A stretch of DNA of 64,000 nucleotides from Mariniblastus sp. (lineage in GTDB: Bacteria > Planctomycetota > Planctomycetia > Pirellulales > Pirellulaceae), in assembly GCA_029251085.1 (NCBI GenBank), contig JAQXDZ010000066.1, positions 1 through 64,000 on the forward strand. Direction: 5' to 3'. Shown one piece after another: positions 53,046 to 62,523 of this stretch; the stretch's first letter is position 1, and the number at the start of each line of letters is the position of its first letter. The position numbers were made by a program, and so were the translations under genes. The notes under the pieces were generated by a model. The model searched no databases. It saw only the letters and a list, made by a program, of their open reading frames with translations, and had not been told where the DNA came from.

Positions 53046-54998
53046 TCACTGATCGTTCTCTTTTTCCATGATCCGTTCGGTCATTTCCAGCAATTTAGCC
53101 TGCAATTCAGCTGCATTCATCGCCTCCTGGTCCAACAACTTCTCCAAATCCTCTTGTCCACGTAACTGCTCAACCTTTTTTGTCCGCCGGTTGAGCCTCA
53201 TCTGTTGAATCCTTAACACTTTTAGCTCCGCGGATTTTTTCAACAGGGGTTGGTCACCTCCGCCGCCACCGCCACCTCCGCCGCCTCCGCCACCGCCGCC
53301 TTCGTTTTGAGCTTCTTTCAAAGCATCAATGAGATCAGCAATGGTCGATTCGATTTCCTTTTGCAACAACTGAGTAAGTTGCCCCGTGCGTTCTAAAGCC
53401 AATAACTCAGAAGCCCGATCCAAATCGACTTTTAAATCTTGCACAATTTCAGGAAACACAATACTCGTACCATCCTCCAAAAGCAGGTCGTAAGCTTGCT
53501 GACCCAACTCGCTAATTTCAGACTCTTCATTCGAGATTCGCAACATTAGCAATTGATCTCGACGGCCTAGATTTTTCAAGTTAGTTAACTTGTCATCCAA
53601 CTCAACCGTCATCACCCCCGCAATGACCTGCCGGTCATACATTTCTTTAAACCGCGCCTCTAAACGAGCAAGTTTTTCCTGACGAGTTTCCTCCCGCAAT
53701 TGCTTCAGACGATCCTCAATTTCCTCCAGAGCTTCTTCCATCTGTTTCTCTGCTTGCTTCTGTTTTTTCTGAGCTTCCTTTGGATCTTGGTCATCCAAGT
53801 CTCCCGACGCACCTTTCATTGACTCACCGGCCTGATCCATTTTACTTTGACCGGGCTGTTTTTGCTTACCAGAATCAGACTGCTCGCCGGGCTCTTCTTC
53901 TGGCTTGGGAGCCTTTTTCATCTCTTCAAGAATGTCCATAGTTTTGTCACGATTACGACGCTGCTCTTCGGCCATTTGCTGCAACGCTTCGGGCGGTAAT
54001 GTCTCAATTCGACGTTTCTCTTTTTTGATTTCGGAAAGGGCCTGATTCATATCAGCTAACGCTTTCTGCTCCTCCGCCTTAGCATCGTCTGGCTTGCCAG
54101 TTCCTAATTTTTCCTCGGCTTTTTTCTGGTGTTCAATCGCCTTATCCAGTGCCTTCTGCCCGGGTTGAGCAGGTTCTGACTGGCCCCCCGGCTTACCGTC
54201 ACTCGGCTTACCGTCACTCGGCTTACCATCACTCGGCTTACCATCACTCGGCTTACCATCACTCGGCTTACCATCGTTTGCTGATTCAGGGTCTTCCGAG
54301 CCAGAAATTTCCTTTTTCAGTGATTCTGTCTGTTTTCGAATTTCGAATTGCTCATCGGCAACGCCATCCAGCGCTCGCAAACCCGCGTTTGATTTCGCAT
54401 CTGTGTTTTCGATAACCTCTGTTTGCTTGCCGATCAGATTTTCCAATTTTTTAATCTGGGCTTCCAAGTTCTTAATCGTCTTATCTTTTTCAGCAATCTT
54501 TTCAGTATCTTTGGTTTGACTTTTCTGCTCTTGCAGTCGCTCTTGAATTTGCTGTTTCCAGCGTTCGAGCATTTTCTCTTGATCCTTCTTTGATGCTTTT
54601 TGATCTTTTTGTTGCGTAAGCAGTCGAATCAAGGCCTCCAAATTCTGAATTACTTCGTCTAATAACTGATCGGCTTCCTGATACTTTTCGGTATCGAGAA
54701 GCGAACTTATCTGAGCCATTTTTTTCGTGATTAGTCGTTCTTTCGATTGCTGATAAGCAGCAACGAGCAGTTTTGCGCGTTCGGGTTCCTTTTCCCGAAG
54801 CTTCTCAGCGATGACCGTCAGCTTTGTCTCCAATTCGGACATTTTCCGTTCAACGAGACGCTGACGAACCCCTAGTTCCGTTTTTAAATCGGAGCCCTTA
54901 GTGTCATCTTGCGCTACCAGCGCGCCTAGGTTTGCTATCGAAACGAGGGCGGCGATGATTGCCACTCTTAAAAAACTTAATCGGTTTTCTACTACCAT
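53046..54998 (-). CDS. Secreted coiled-coil protein with Gly tract and DGKPS repeats
   Basis: About 650 residues from ATG 54998, which has AGAGGAG upstream; an in-frame ATG at 55037 would add 13. Signal peptide ends near LGALVAQ. Most of the protein is charged coiled coil (RQRLVERKMSELETKL, KQKQAEKQMEEALEEIEDRL). Residues about 245-275 are six DGKPS units from a 15-base repeat. A tract of 15 glycines lies near residue 565. I know of no assigned function; similar coiled-coil proteins accompany VWA/DUF4175 genes in planctomycetes. Probably periplasmic and structural. Confidence 0.8.
   Translation of the reverse strand: MVVENRLSFLRVAIIAALVSIANLGALVAQDDTKGSDLKTELGVRQRLVERKMSELETKLTVIAEKLREKEPERAKLLVAAYQQSKERLITKKMAQISSLLDTEKYQEADQLLDEVIQNLEALIRLLTQQKDQKASKKDQEKMLERWKQQIQERLQEQKSQTKDTEKIAEKDKTIKNLEAQIKKLENLIGKQTEVIENTDAKSNAGLRALDGVADEQFEIRKQTESLKKEISGSEDPESANDGKPSDGKPSDGKPSDGKPSDGKPSDGKPGGQSEPAQPGQKALDKAIEHQKKAEEKLGTGKPDDAKAEEQKALADMNQALSEIKKEKRRIETLPPEALQQMAEEQRRNRDKTMDILEEMKKAPKPEEEPGEQSDSGKQKQPGQSKMDQAGESMKGASGDLDDQDPKEAQKKQKQAEKQMEEALEEIEDRLKQLREETRQEKLARLEARFKEMYDRQVIAGVMTVELDDKLTNLKNLGRRDQLLMLRISNEESEISELGQQAYDLLLEDGTSIVFPEIVQDLKVDLDRASELLALERTGQLTQLLQKEIESTIADLIDALKEAQNEGGGGGGGGGGGGGGGDQPLLKKSAELKVLRIQQMRLNRRTKKVEQLRGQEDLEKLLDQEAMNAAELQAKLLEMTERIMEKENDQ
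53256..53300 (-). repeat. Poly-glycine tract, 15 codons
   Basis: Fifteen consecutive glycine codons (GGT/GGA/GGC mixed) lie in the coiled-coil gene. Mixed codons suggest the tract is kept for the peptide rather than by simple slippage. Confidence 0.9.
54190..54279 (-). repeat. 15-base tandem repeat, six units, encoding DGKPS
   Basis: Five near-identical 15-base units from 54190 (differing only at one base, CGTC/CATC) and a sixth degenerate unit encode Asp-Gly-Lys-Pro-Ser. The near-identity suggests recent expansion; unit gain or loss would keep the frame. Confidence 0.9.
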
Positions 54999-55064
54999 TC
55001 CCTTGCTCCTCTTTGCCCAACCTGACCCACAGTCCATAACGTCTTATTTGGCAAAATGTTAGAT

Positions 55065-57311
55065 TTATTTATCAAAAATATCGTCGTCATCACCATCGAA
55101 TATCCCATCGTCGGGATTTATACGATCTTTGATACCGCCTTTGATCTCTGTCGTTTTGCTTTTCACTTCGAGGAAATCATTAATAATTTCCTGGAAGCTT
55201 TCTGAGTCCGCCATCGCACTCAGAATTCTTTTCATTTCCTCAAGTATCGCGAGTTGCAGTTCGACCGACTGATCCACAATCTCTTCTAACTCAGCCTGAT
55301 TCCGAACTGCTCGTCGAGCATTATCAAATTGCCGACTGGCTAAAGAAATCATTTCAGAATCAAGCTGCCGAATTGGCCCGATAATCCGTTCATCAAATCT
55401 CGTTTCAATTCGTTGTTCGGGAGCCAGTTGATTTTCAGCTTCATCCAATCGATTATTTTTCACTTCAACCAAAAACTCTTCGAACCGATTCGCCACGCGA
55501 TCCAATACCGTGCCAACTCCTTTTTGTTTCCGCACCAGCGCAATCAGTGCGGCTTCGCGTTTCGAATCGAATTCTTCCTGACTCACACTGTCGGTTCGCG
55601 TCCTTGCCGCGATCGCTTGAATCTCAGTCATCAAAGCTAACTGAACCTGATAGGCTTGATCATCAAATGCTTTTCGTTGCTCGACTTCCCGCCTCAACAA
55701 ATCTGCTCGCAACTCTTCATCCGTCACGACTCTCAACAAAAATTCCTGAGAACGACCGACATTTGGTTTCCCCGGGTAATTATCTTTGGCAGTCACCGAA
55801 AATCGAAAGCTAGTACCGGGAGATAGGCCCAGCGGCTCGAGATCCAATTCAGCAAAATCTTTGATTTGCCGCACCGGTAGACCGTCTTCCCCGGGCCGTG
55901 GTTCCGCGAACACCAACTCCCGCTGGCCAGTTTTCTCGTCATTATCACCCGTCTTCCAAGTCGCATCGAAAGCCAATTGTGTTAGTCCATAGGAATCAAC
56001 GGCCTGGTACGAAGTTGGCAAGTTCGCTCTGGCCGACACCAACCCGCTAATCCCAAGTAAGCTCGCTCTAATTTTTGGCGAATCATCGTCCTTAATTGTT
56101 ACCCGAAACTTAGACCGGCGAGCTCCTTTCATTCCGGAGCTGTCAACCAATTCGAACTCATATTCACCGCCAACCAATTCCTCGCCCTCTCCCGGAATAG
56201 TTAAGCTGAATTCTGTATCATTCTCGCCAGACTGCATCGCATAAACTTTTTCGTCGATCTTCAGGTTCGCTGCAGACAGAGATTTATTCGTCTTGATTCC
56301 AATCTCCAACCGACTGCCAACTAAAACCGAATGCGGCCCCGCTCCCTGCAGTTCCTTCCGGAGCACTCCCGTATAGGCTGGCATCAGCACATCTAAGTTC
56401 AGCTGAATTACACTGGGCGGCTCAACTAGTTTTACATCGACCCACGAAGTCACATCATCGCCACCGGATGCTCGGAACCGAAACGGAGACGAAACGTTAT
56501 GAAACACAAAAACGTGCTCGCGTCCATCTAACTTCCCCGTCGGTTTCATTTGGTGGAACGTTTTCCCACCTTGATGGCTAATCTCCAAAGAGACCGACAC
56601 GTCTTTCTCAAGACTATCTTCGCTCACGCGAACCAACTGGCGATGATCCCCACCACGAGGCAAAATCAATTCACCGTCGACCGCTCCGACAATTTCGAGA
56701 TAGGTCGCTTGTGGCCATTGATCTTCGAGTAACAAGATGTTTCGATTAAACCAAGTCCTCAAAAAATCTGTCTGAGCGACTCCAATGCCAACACCCGCAG
56801 CCATTCCAATACCGGCGATCAACAACAACCAGTTTTGAAAATGCCGGCTAAGATCGAGAGCCTTGGAAAAATCAACTGCCTTCGATTTTTCGATCCCTTG
56901 CTCAATCGTCGCCGCAGCCAACTCCGCAGACGTCCCCCACTGTTTCCATTCTTCTTCTCGAGATAACTGAACACTGGAAAGTAAACTTTCCTTCAACTCA
57001 GGGTTTTTACTTTCAACTTCATAAATCAAGGCATCGTCACTGAGTCGAGACAATAATGGCTTGAGCACCCGAACGCCAAAATAGACCACGGCGGCGATGG
57101 CCATTGCAATCAGCATCACCACCCGCTGAGCAAAGTCCATTTTAAACAGCCGATCCAACGCTACATCACAGGCCAGAACCGCCAAGATAGCAATCAACCA
57201 GCGCCCCAACCCATGGATTAGGATCCAACGCGTTAATTTACTTCGCATGCGAAGCAGTTTTTCCATGACCAGTTTGGGCATGTTTTTAGAGGTTGTCGTG
57301 ACCGATGCCAT
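55065..57311 (-). CDS. DUF4175-like membrane protein
   Basis: 748 residues, ATG 57311. Two N-terminal membrane helices (about 33-50 and 60-80) are followed by SDDALIYEVESKNPELKESL, SSVQLSREE and a third helix (WLLLIAGIGMAAGVGIG, about 165-180). A long periplasmic beta-rich region follows, with Ig-like units (MPAYTGVLRKELQG, FRVTIKDDDSPKI, RFSVTAKDNYPG). The C-terminal third is helical and acidic, ending in DDDD-type residues. This order matches DUF4175-type proteins found next to VWA proteins in planctomycetes. Biochemical role unknown; envelope-associated. Confidence 0.82.
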   Translation of the reverse strand: MASVTTTSKNMPKLVMEKLLRMRSKLTRWILIHGLGRWLIAILAVLACDVALDRLFKMDFAQRVVMLIAMAIAAVVYFGVRVLKPLLSRLSDDALIYEVESKNPELKESLLSSVQLSREEEWKQWGTSAELAAATIEQGIEKSKAVDFSKALDLSRHFQNWLLLIAGIGMAAGVGIGVAQTDFLRTWFNRNILLLEDQWPQATYLEIVGAVDGELILPRGGDHRQLVRVSEDSLEKDVSVSLEISHQGGKTFHQMKPTGKLDGREHVFVFHNVSSPFRFRASGGDDVTSWVDVKLVEPPSVIQLNLDVLMPAYTGVLRKELQGAGPHSVLVGSRLEIGIKTNKSLSAANLKIDEKVYAMQSGENDTEFSLTIPGEGEELVGGEYEFELVDSSGMKGARRSKFRVTIKDDDSPKIRASLLGISGLVSARANLPTSYQAVDSYGLTQLAFDATWKTGDNDEKTGQRELVFAEPRPGEDGLPVRQIKDFAELDLEPLGLSPGTSFRFSVTAKDNYPGKPNVGRSQEFLLRVVTDEELRADLLRREVEQRKAFDDQAYQVQLALMTEIQAIAARTRTDSVSQEEFDSKREAALIALVRKQKGVGTVLDRVANRFEEFLVEVKNNRLDEAENQLAPEQRIETRFDERIIGPIRQLDSEMISLASRQFDNARRAVRNQAELEEIVDQSVELQLAILEEMKRILSAMADSESFQEIINDFLEVKSKTTEIKGGIKDRINPDDGIFDGDDDDIFDK

Positions 57312-57403
57312 TGAAAACGCTTACCTTGAATTTGCCGATTTCTAAATCGCCTGTTAGTTCTTTACCTTGAAAGTCGAGACCAGTCTCAACATCAACCATT
57401 TTG

Positions 57404-59995
57404 CTACAACAACTTGTACCACTTACGTAAAATCCACTCGATGGACAGCAACGCAACTGGCAACCCATAAAACAACCACCGCAGATACGGATTAACATCC
57501 CAAAGTGGCTTCGGCGGACTGTTGAATTCAGCCCGAGTCACCAACGTTGGCAATACATCCGGCACACTGGCAAGTTGCTCCAGCCGAAAATACTTACCGC
57601 CTGACTGGTCAGCTATTTCTGTTAATAATTTTTCGTTCAACCAGTAGGCACCCGATTCGGCACTCGGAGGAACCACACGAAACGCAATTGGATCGATCAA
57701 CTTGCCCTCGGCATCACCTGCACCAAATGAAACCGTTCCTTCAAAATTGCCAACTCGCTGAGCGACAAAAGTACCTTCATAGCTACCCTCTTGATTGGGG
57801 AGCATTTTCAACTCCACAGTCTGGGTTCGCCCATCCTCGGCTCGCACGATTGCTTTTTGAATTGGGGCGGTCGATGGCTTGAATTGCTCGTCCAGCACCC
57901 GGGCTACCAATAACACCCGATCTCCAAGTTCAAACTCAGATTTCTCCGTATCGATAAACCCCCTCCGTGATCCTTGCAGGGAACGAGTCTCTACGAGATA
58001 CCGAACAACCTGGATCCAAAACCTATCAAAATACTGCGCCTGCACACCAACCGGTCGCCACCGAAACGACTCCTGAAAACCAAGGTATAACACGGATCCG
58101 GCACCGTATCGGCCTGCGACCATCAATGGCTGGTTCCCTTCGGCATTGACCTGATCCCCGCTTTCCAACAACACTCGCGCTGTCGGCTTGGCAGCAATCG
58201 CAGGGAAACTCCATAACACACTGGGAATCAAATCCCATATCTTGGCGTTGTCCCCCGGGTCACTGCGGAAACTCATGACCGGGTGGTCAAGGTTGTGATT
58301 GACCACAAGCATTTGCCCGGACCGCATCTCTTTGGCAGATGCAAGCGCCTCCACCGTATCGATAAACTCAGTGTCTCCAAACCTTACAGGGAGTAACTCG
58401 CGAATCGATTTCAACCGATTCATCGTGACGAATTCACTTGTGTGCTGAGGGCCCGCCATAAACAAAACCCCGCCTGCTTTAAACTTGCAAAAGTCCTTCA
58501 GCAGATCCATCCAATTTTCATCGAACTCCTCTGGATTTGGGTCAAACATCATCACGACGTTGTATGCTCCCAATTCATCAATCGTCCGCGGCAATCGCGA
58601 AATTGGCGCATTGCCCTCTTGAGGTCGCGTTTCATCCATCGTCTGAAGCCAACAGCTTAGCGAAATGGTCTGATCCCGCTGCAGTAACTTGTAAACATGC
58701 TGGTAATCCCAACTAGCCTCACCCGCCACCAACAAAACCTTTACCTTCTCATCAACGACTTCCATCTCCGAGGTCACCCGCGCGTTGTCGGCGACTTCAG
58801 TTTCATCTTCCAACGCTTTGACTTGTACCGTAAATACATACTTACCAGACCGGTTCAGAATATGATCAAAATCAACTCGAATTCGCCCACCGTTTTCAGG
58901 AATGGGGACGTTTTTCGATTTTACTTTTTCTGGCAATCCCGGTTTGCCAGTCCGTGAATCAACTTGCTGCTGAATCAATTCGACTTCAATTTGAGCCGGC
59001 ATACCTTCATCGCCAACCTGCGAGGTCTGCAGTACAGCTTCTATCTCAAAAGGCTCGTCAGGATAGGCTCGATCACGCACGTAAACTTCGGTGACGGCTA
59101 TGTTTTTTGGTGGATTCGGATCGCCGACACCAACGACAAAGATCGGCACACCTTGCTCCGCCGCTTTCTGAGCAATTTCAACTGGATCTTCACTTCCATT
59201 ATGCTGCCCATCACTAATCAAAAGAATTGCAGACAATCGGCTCGCATCATCGAGCGACTCACGCAACGCTTGCCAAATATCCGTCCCCAAGCCGCTGGCT
59301 TCGAGATCTGGAATCGTTTTGCGGATTAGCCCCTCGGCTTCTTGGTCTTCCGGATCCGCCGGCGTGTCTGAGGCCTCTGGTTCTGAATCTTCGGTCTGCT
59401 TTTTCACATTCGCCGGTATCACTGCGATGGGCACATTGCCATCAGAAAAATTGACAATCCGAAGTGCTCCCTTGTCTTTCAACTCTTCCAACAATGCTGG
59501 ATTCTTTGCGAACGCTTGATTAACGAGCGCGGATCGCTTTACCTGCCCATCACCAATCGCGGCAACAGACAAACCGGTAAGCTCTGCCAATTTTTTCTGT
59601 TGATCTTCACTGCGATAACTGTCTCCGCGGTCGAATGAAAGAGAGCTATCTCGCAACATTGCGATCGTTGGCTTGATTTCATTTACTTGCTGGTAAAACA
59701 CGGAGGGTTTCAAGAACATCATGATCAGCAACAGCAGTACGGCCAACCGCAGGGCGCCCATCGCCAACTTGATGGGCATTGGGCAGGTATTGATCTCTCG
59801 GCGGTACATCCAAAAAACACCAAACACCACCGCCGCTAATATCGCAAGCAGAACAAAGACACCCCAGGACTCTGGCATGTTCGACCATTGCAATCGGGGC
59901 GTGCCAGCGCGATCGGGGTCGGCGCCAACCAACCACTCCAACAATCTACTTTCGGCAATAAAATTCAACGTTTTCTCAATTCTTACAATGATCAA
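57404..59995 (-). CDS. Membrane VWA / glutamine-amidotransferase-like protein
   Basis: 863 residues from TTG 59995; no good ribosome site, and TTG 59968 is an alternative. Two N-terminal helices (GVFVLLAILAAVVFGVFW, about 45-62, and LAMGALRLAVLLLLIMMFL, about 75-95) precede a VWA-like domain with a DxSxS motif (RDSSLSF) and ILLISDGQHNG. An Ig-like part follows, then a class I GATase-like domain without a visible catalytic Cys (VKVLLVAGEASWDYQHVYKL, GGVLFMAGPQHTS). A C-terminal helix is near 845 (WLFYGLPVALLSIEWIL). Such proteins sit in MoxR/BatA clusters; function unproven. Confidence 0.85.
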   Translation of the reverse strand: MIIVRIEKTLNFIAESRLLEWLVGADPDRAGTPRLQWSNMPESWGVFVLLAILAAVVFGVFWMYRREINTCPMPIKLAMGALRLAVLLLLIMMFLKPSVFYQQVNEIKPTIAMLRDSSLSFDRGDSYRSEDQQKKLAELTGLSVAAIGDGQVKRSALVNQAFAKNPALLEELKDKGALRIVNFSDGNVPIAVIPANVKKQTEDSEPEASDTPADPEDQEAEGLIRKTIPDLEASGLGTDIWQALRESLDDASRLSAILLISDGQHNGSEDPVEIAQKAAEQGVPIFVVGVGDPNPPKNIAVTEVYVRDRAYPDEPFEIEAVLQTSQVGDEGMPAQIEVELIQQQVDSRTGKPGLPEKVKSKNVPIPENGGRIRVDFDHILNRSGKYVFTVQVKALEDETEVADNARVTSEMEVVDEKVKVLLVAGEASWDYQHVYKLLQRDQTISLSCWLQTMDETRPQEGNAPISRLPRTIDELGAYNVVMMFDPNPEEFDENWMDLLKDFCKFKAGGVLFMAGPQHTSEFVTMNRLKSIRELLPVRFGDTEFIDTVEALASAKEMRSGQMLVVNHNLDHPVMSFRSDPGDNAKIWDLIPSVLWSFPAIAAKPTARVLLESGDQVNAEGNQPLMVAGRYGAGSVLYLGFQESFRWRPVGVQAQYFDRFWIQVVRYLVETRSLQGSRRGFIDTEKSEFELGDRVLLVARVLDEQFKPSTAPIQKAIVRAEDGRTQTVELKMLPNQEGSYEGTFVAQRVGNFEGTVSFGAGDAEGKLIDPIAFRVVPPSAESGAYWLNEKLLTEIADQSGGKYFRLEQLASVPDVLPTLVTRAEFNSPPKPLWDVNPYLRWLFYGLPVALLSIEWILRKWYKLL

Positions 59996-60078
59996 ATTCG
60001 TCGGCCAGCAGTTTCCGATTCGTTTATCGAATCACTTACTCACCAACCATAAACAAGCGCGACGGCACGCTTCCCCAA

Positions 60079-62493
60079 CTATTCGTCAACCCGTTTTGAA
60101 TCCAACATATAAAGGCGATTTGCACCGTGAACCCAAAATCTCTCGCCATCGCTATATAAATTACCGACCGGCGCATTCGTTCCTAAATCGACATGCACTT
60201 GCTTCAGTACCTCCGCGCGGCCATTTTTCCCCTTTAGTGACAATTGATAAATGCGATCCTCGACAGGTAAGTAAATACCTTTGGGGGTCACAACTCCACG
60301 TCCCAATGATTGACGTCCGTCAAACATCTGTTCCGTACCCCAGATCATCCGCCCCTGTCCCTTGAGATCGTAAGCCACAACAGTCTCAAATCCACCGGCA
60401 TATAACACGTCTTCGTAGACGCCAATAATATAGTCGACCTTAAATCCGACCGGGCTCATTTCCGTTCGCCAAATCAGTTCTCCCGTATTCCGGTCGAAAG
60501 CTTCAATTGAGTCAGTGTCCGAACTAAAGCAGACCATTTGTTTTCCATATGGAATAACAATGTCACTCGACCACCCATCAAAATTCAGCCGATTTACTGT
60601 CCAACCACTTCGACGCCCAAAATTATCCGCTTGCCCAACCCTCCGATAACGCTTGGCAAATCGAACCGTCCCCGTCGCGGGGTCCAGCACAAACACAACC
60701 CCCATCCCGCAACTGACAAATAGGTCACTTCCTTCAAGAGAAAGCTCAATCGCAGACCATGGCACCGAACCAGTTTCGGGCTCGTCGCACAAAAACGACT
60801 GCCAAACAGTTTTACCCTCACGTTTGGGATCAAGTGCATAAATTGAAATCGCACCACCACTGTTAACGGGCACAATCACAAGGTCCCCAAACGCAACAGG
60901 CGCGGCCATGAAACCGCCGCTTTCGAGCCATTCCGATTCGTCCGTTTCGCCGTTAAAGGCGACCGGTTCTTCCTCCGATGCTTCACGCGGCAATCTCCAT
61001 AAAACACGACCAGACTCCGCGTCGTAGGCGGTCAGGAAATTCTCCCTCGTCCTCCGAAAGTTTGCATTCCACTGAGGCGCGACTTTAGGTTGCTTATGAA
61101 TATTGGAATCATCCCATGATTTACCTTCGATCGAATACGCAATGCCTTGGCAAATCGACATCTGTTGAAAAACTCGGTCGCCGAATAAGTTAATCTCTAC
61201 TGCCTTCTCCGGGAACTTCGACACACCACTTGCCTGCCCAGTCACCCGACCGCCCCAATTGCGGCGAATCGTAGACATCATCATGGTTGCATCATCTATT
61301 TGAAACGCATTCTTCCATACACTCCGCCAAGCGATCGCGGCATCCGCAGACTCCACCAAGCTATCGGCTTTGGAAAGCTCTTCAATCTTCTTGCGATCCC
61401 AAACAGCAAGATCTGAACCGGTCTTAAAAAACAATCGATCGCCATCGATTAACAACTCGCCAGCGGGCCTCCAACTCTTGTTTCTCCAAGTATCAATCAA
61501 CCGGGTTTCCATCGCATCAAGTGTCTCGCCAACGCTCTCTCCGGAAGCTTTCCGACCGGTCAACATATTCCCCTGGACATCAGCGCTGCGGTTGTAACGT
61601 TCCTTCGGTTGGAAATAAAACTGCCAACTCGCCTCTAAGTCACCCTCCATCATCTCGTCGGGCACTGCTTGCATGACACCGTAACGATGGGAATTCCCAA
61701 GCGGCATTTGCCAATCCAGATTCACTTCGTCTCGTTCGTTAGAAACGGTCAATTCCTCGAGCGAGCGACTGACCAAAACTGCTTGATCTGAGTTACGATC
61801 AATCGCCAACGCCTCTGCAATCGCGACCTTCGCCGCAGGCATATCCCCCAAGAACGCCTGACAAAGTGCAATTTTTGCATAGACCTCCTCCATCGGAACG
61901 GAAGGATCCGGATACTGCGTAGCGATTTTTTCAAACATCCGCCGAGCGCCGATGAAATCAAATTGATCGAGATAGATGCTGCCGAGATTAAACGCCGCTT
62001 CATCGCCAAGAGAACTAATAAAATAGTTTCGAACGACACTATTCAAAGCCGTAACATCTGCAGCGTCCACCGCTTCCGCCAAAATTTCTTTTGCGGCGGC
62101 ATCGGCAATCACACGATAGGCCAACAATCCATCAGCCGGGAGCTCAGCGAGAATCGCCTCAACCTGTTCGACAAGCGAGTAATAGATTTGGCCATCACTC
62201 GAAAACAATGCGTCGCCACTTCGGTTTAAGACGGCCTGCCAAAGCGTGCAGGCGACTCGGTACTGACCGTCATTTCGCATCCGCTCGGCTTTTTCAAGCA
62301 CGTCTTCAAGTTCTGGATCTGTCTTTAACACAGCTCCCGCTTCAACCGCCTCTCCTTGCTCCGCCATTACCCCGGGCCGCCCGAAAGCGAGCTGCTTGGC
62401 AATACAATTCTCAGGAACTACCAATGCAACCAGCGACCACACACCAATGATCATGGCCACCGAAAGGGTTCTATTAATGAGCAAATTCATCAT
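60079..62493 (-). CDS. Secreted PQQ-like beta-propeller protein with TPR-like N-terminus
   Basis: 804 residues, ATG 62493 (a second ATG follows at once). Signal peptide-like segment about 10-32. Residues 50-260 are helical, TPR-like (EEVYAKIALCQAFLGDMPAA). The rest contains propeller blades with W/G-rich outer strands: YDAESGRVLWRLPRE, LDPATGTVRFAKRY, FDRNTGELIWRTEMSP and VAYDLKGQGRMIWGTE. These match PQQ-enzyme-like repeats used as binding scaffolds, with no dehydrogenase catalytic residues seen. It lies 30 bases after the BatA-like gene. Confidence 0.85.
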   Translation of the reverse strand: MMNLLINRTLSVAMIIGVWSLVALVVPENCIAKQLAFGRPGVMAEQGEAVEAGAVLKTDPELEDVLEKAERMRNDGQYRVACTLWQAVLNRSGDALFSSDGQIYYSLVEQVEAILAELPADGLLAYRVIADAAAKEILAEAVDAADVTALNSVVRNYFISSLGDEAAFNLGSIYLDQFDFIGARRMFEKIATQYPDPSVPMEEVYAKIALCQAFLGDMPAAKVAIAEALAIDRNSDQAVLVSRSLEELTVSNERDEVNLDWQMPLGNSHRYGVMQAVPDEMMEGDLEASWQFYFQPKERYNRSADVQGNMLTGRKASGESVGETLDAMETRLIDTWRNKSWRPAGELLIDGDRLFFKTGSDLAVWDRKKIEELSKADSLVESADAAIAWRSVWKNAFQIDDATMMMSTIRRNWGGRVTGQASGVSKFPEKAVEINLFGDRVFQQMSICQGIAYSIEGKSWDDSNIHKQPKVAPQWNANFRRTRENFLTAYDAESGRVLWRLPREASEEEPVAFNGETDESEWLESGGFMAAPVAFGDLVIVPVNSGGAISIYALDPKREGKTVWQSFLCDEPETGSVPWSAIELSLEGSDLFVSCGMGVVFVLDPATGTVRFAKRYRRVGQADNFGRRSGWTVNRLNFDGWSSDIVIPYGKQMVCFSSDTDSIEAFDRNTGELIWRTEMSPVGFKVDYIIGVYEDVLYAGGFETVVAYDLKGQGRMIWGTEQMFDGRQSLGRGVVTPKGIYLPVEDRIYQLSLKGKNGRAEVLKQVHVDLGTNAPVGNLYSDGERFWVHGANRLYMLDSKRVDE

Positions 62494-62523
62494 TTAATTA
62501 CCAGAATCTAATCCTGCCAAGGA

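Noticed and set aside
54190..54279. CRISPR-like direct repeats
   Set aside because: Units are 15 bases with no spacers and encode DGKPS in frame; this is a coding minisatellite.
59721..60365. 214-codon plus-strand frame across the VWA and PQQ genes
   Set aside because: Overlaps two strong minus-strand genes and their junction; composition is that of a reversed frame, with no motif or ribosome site.
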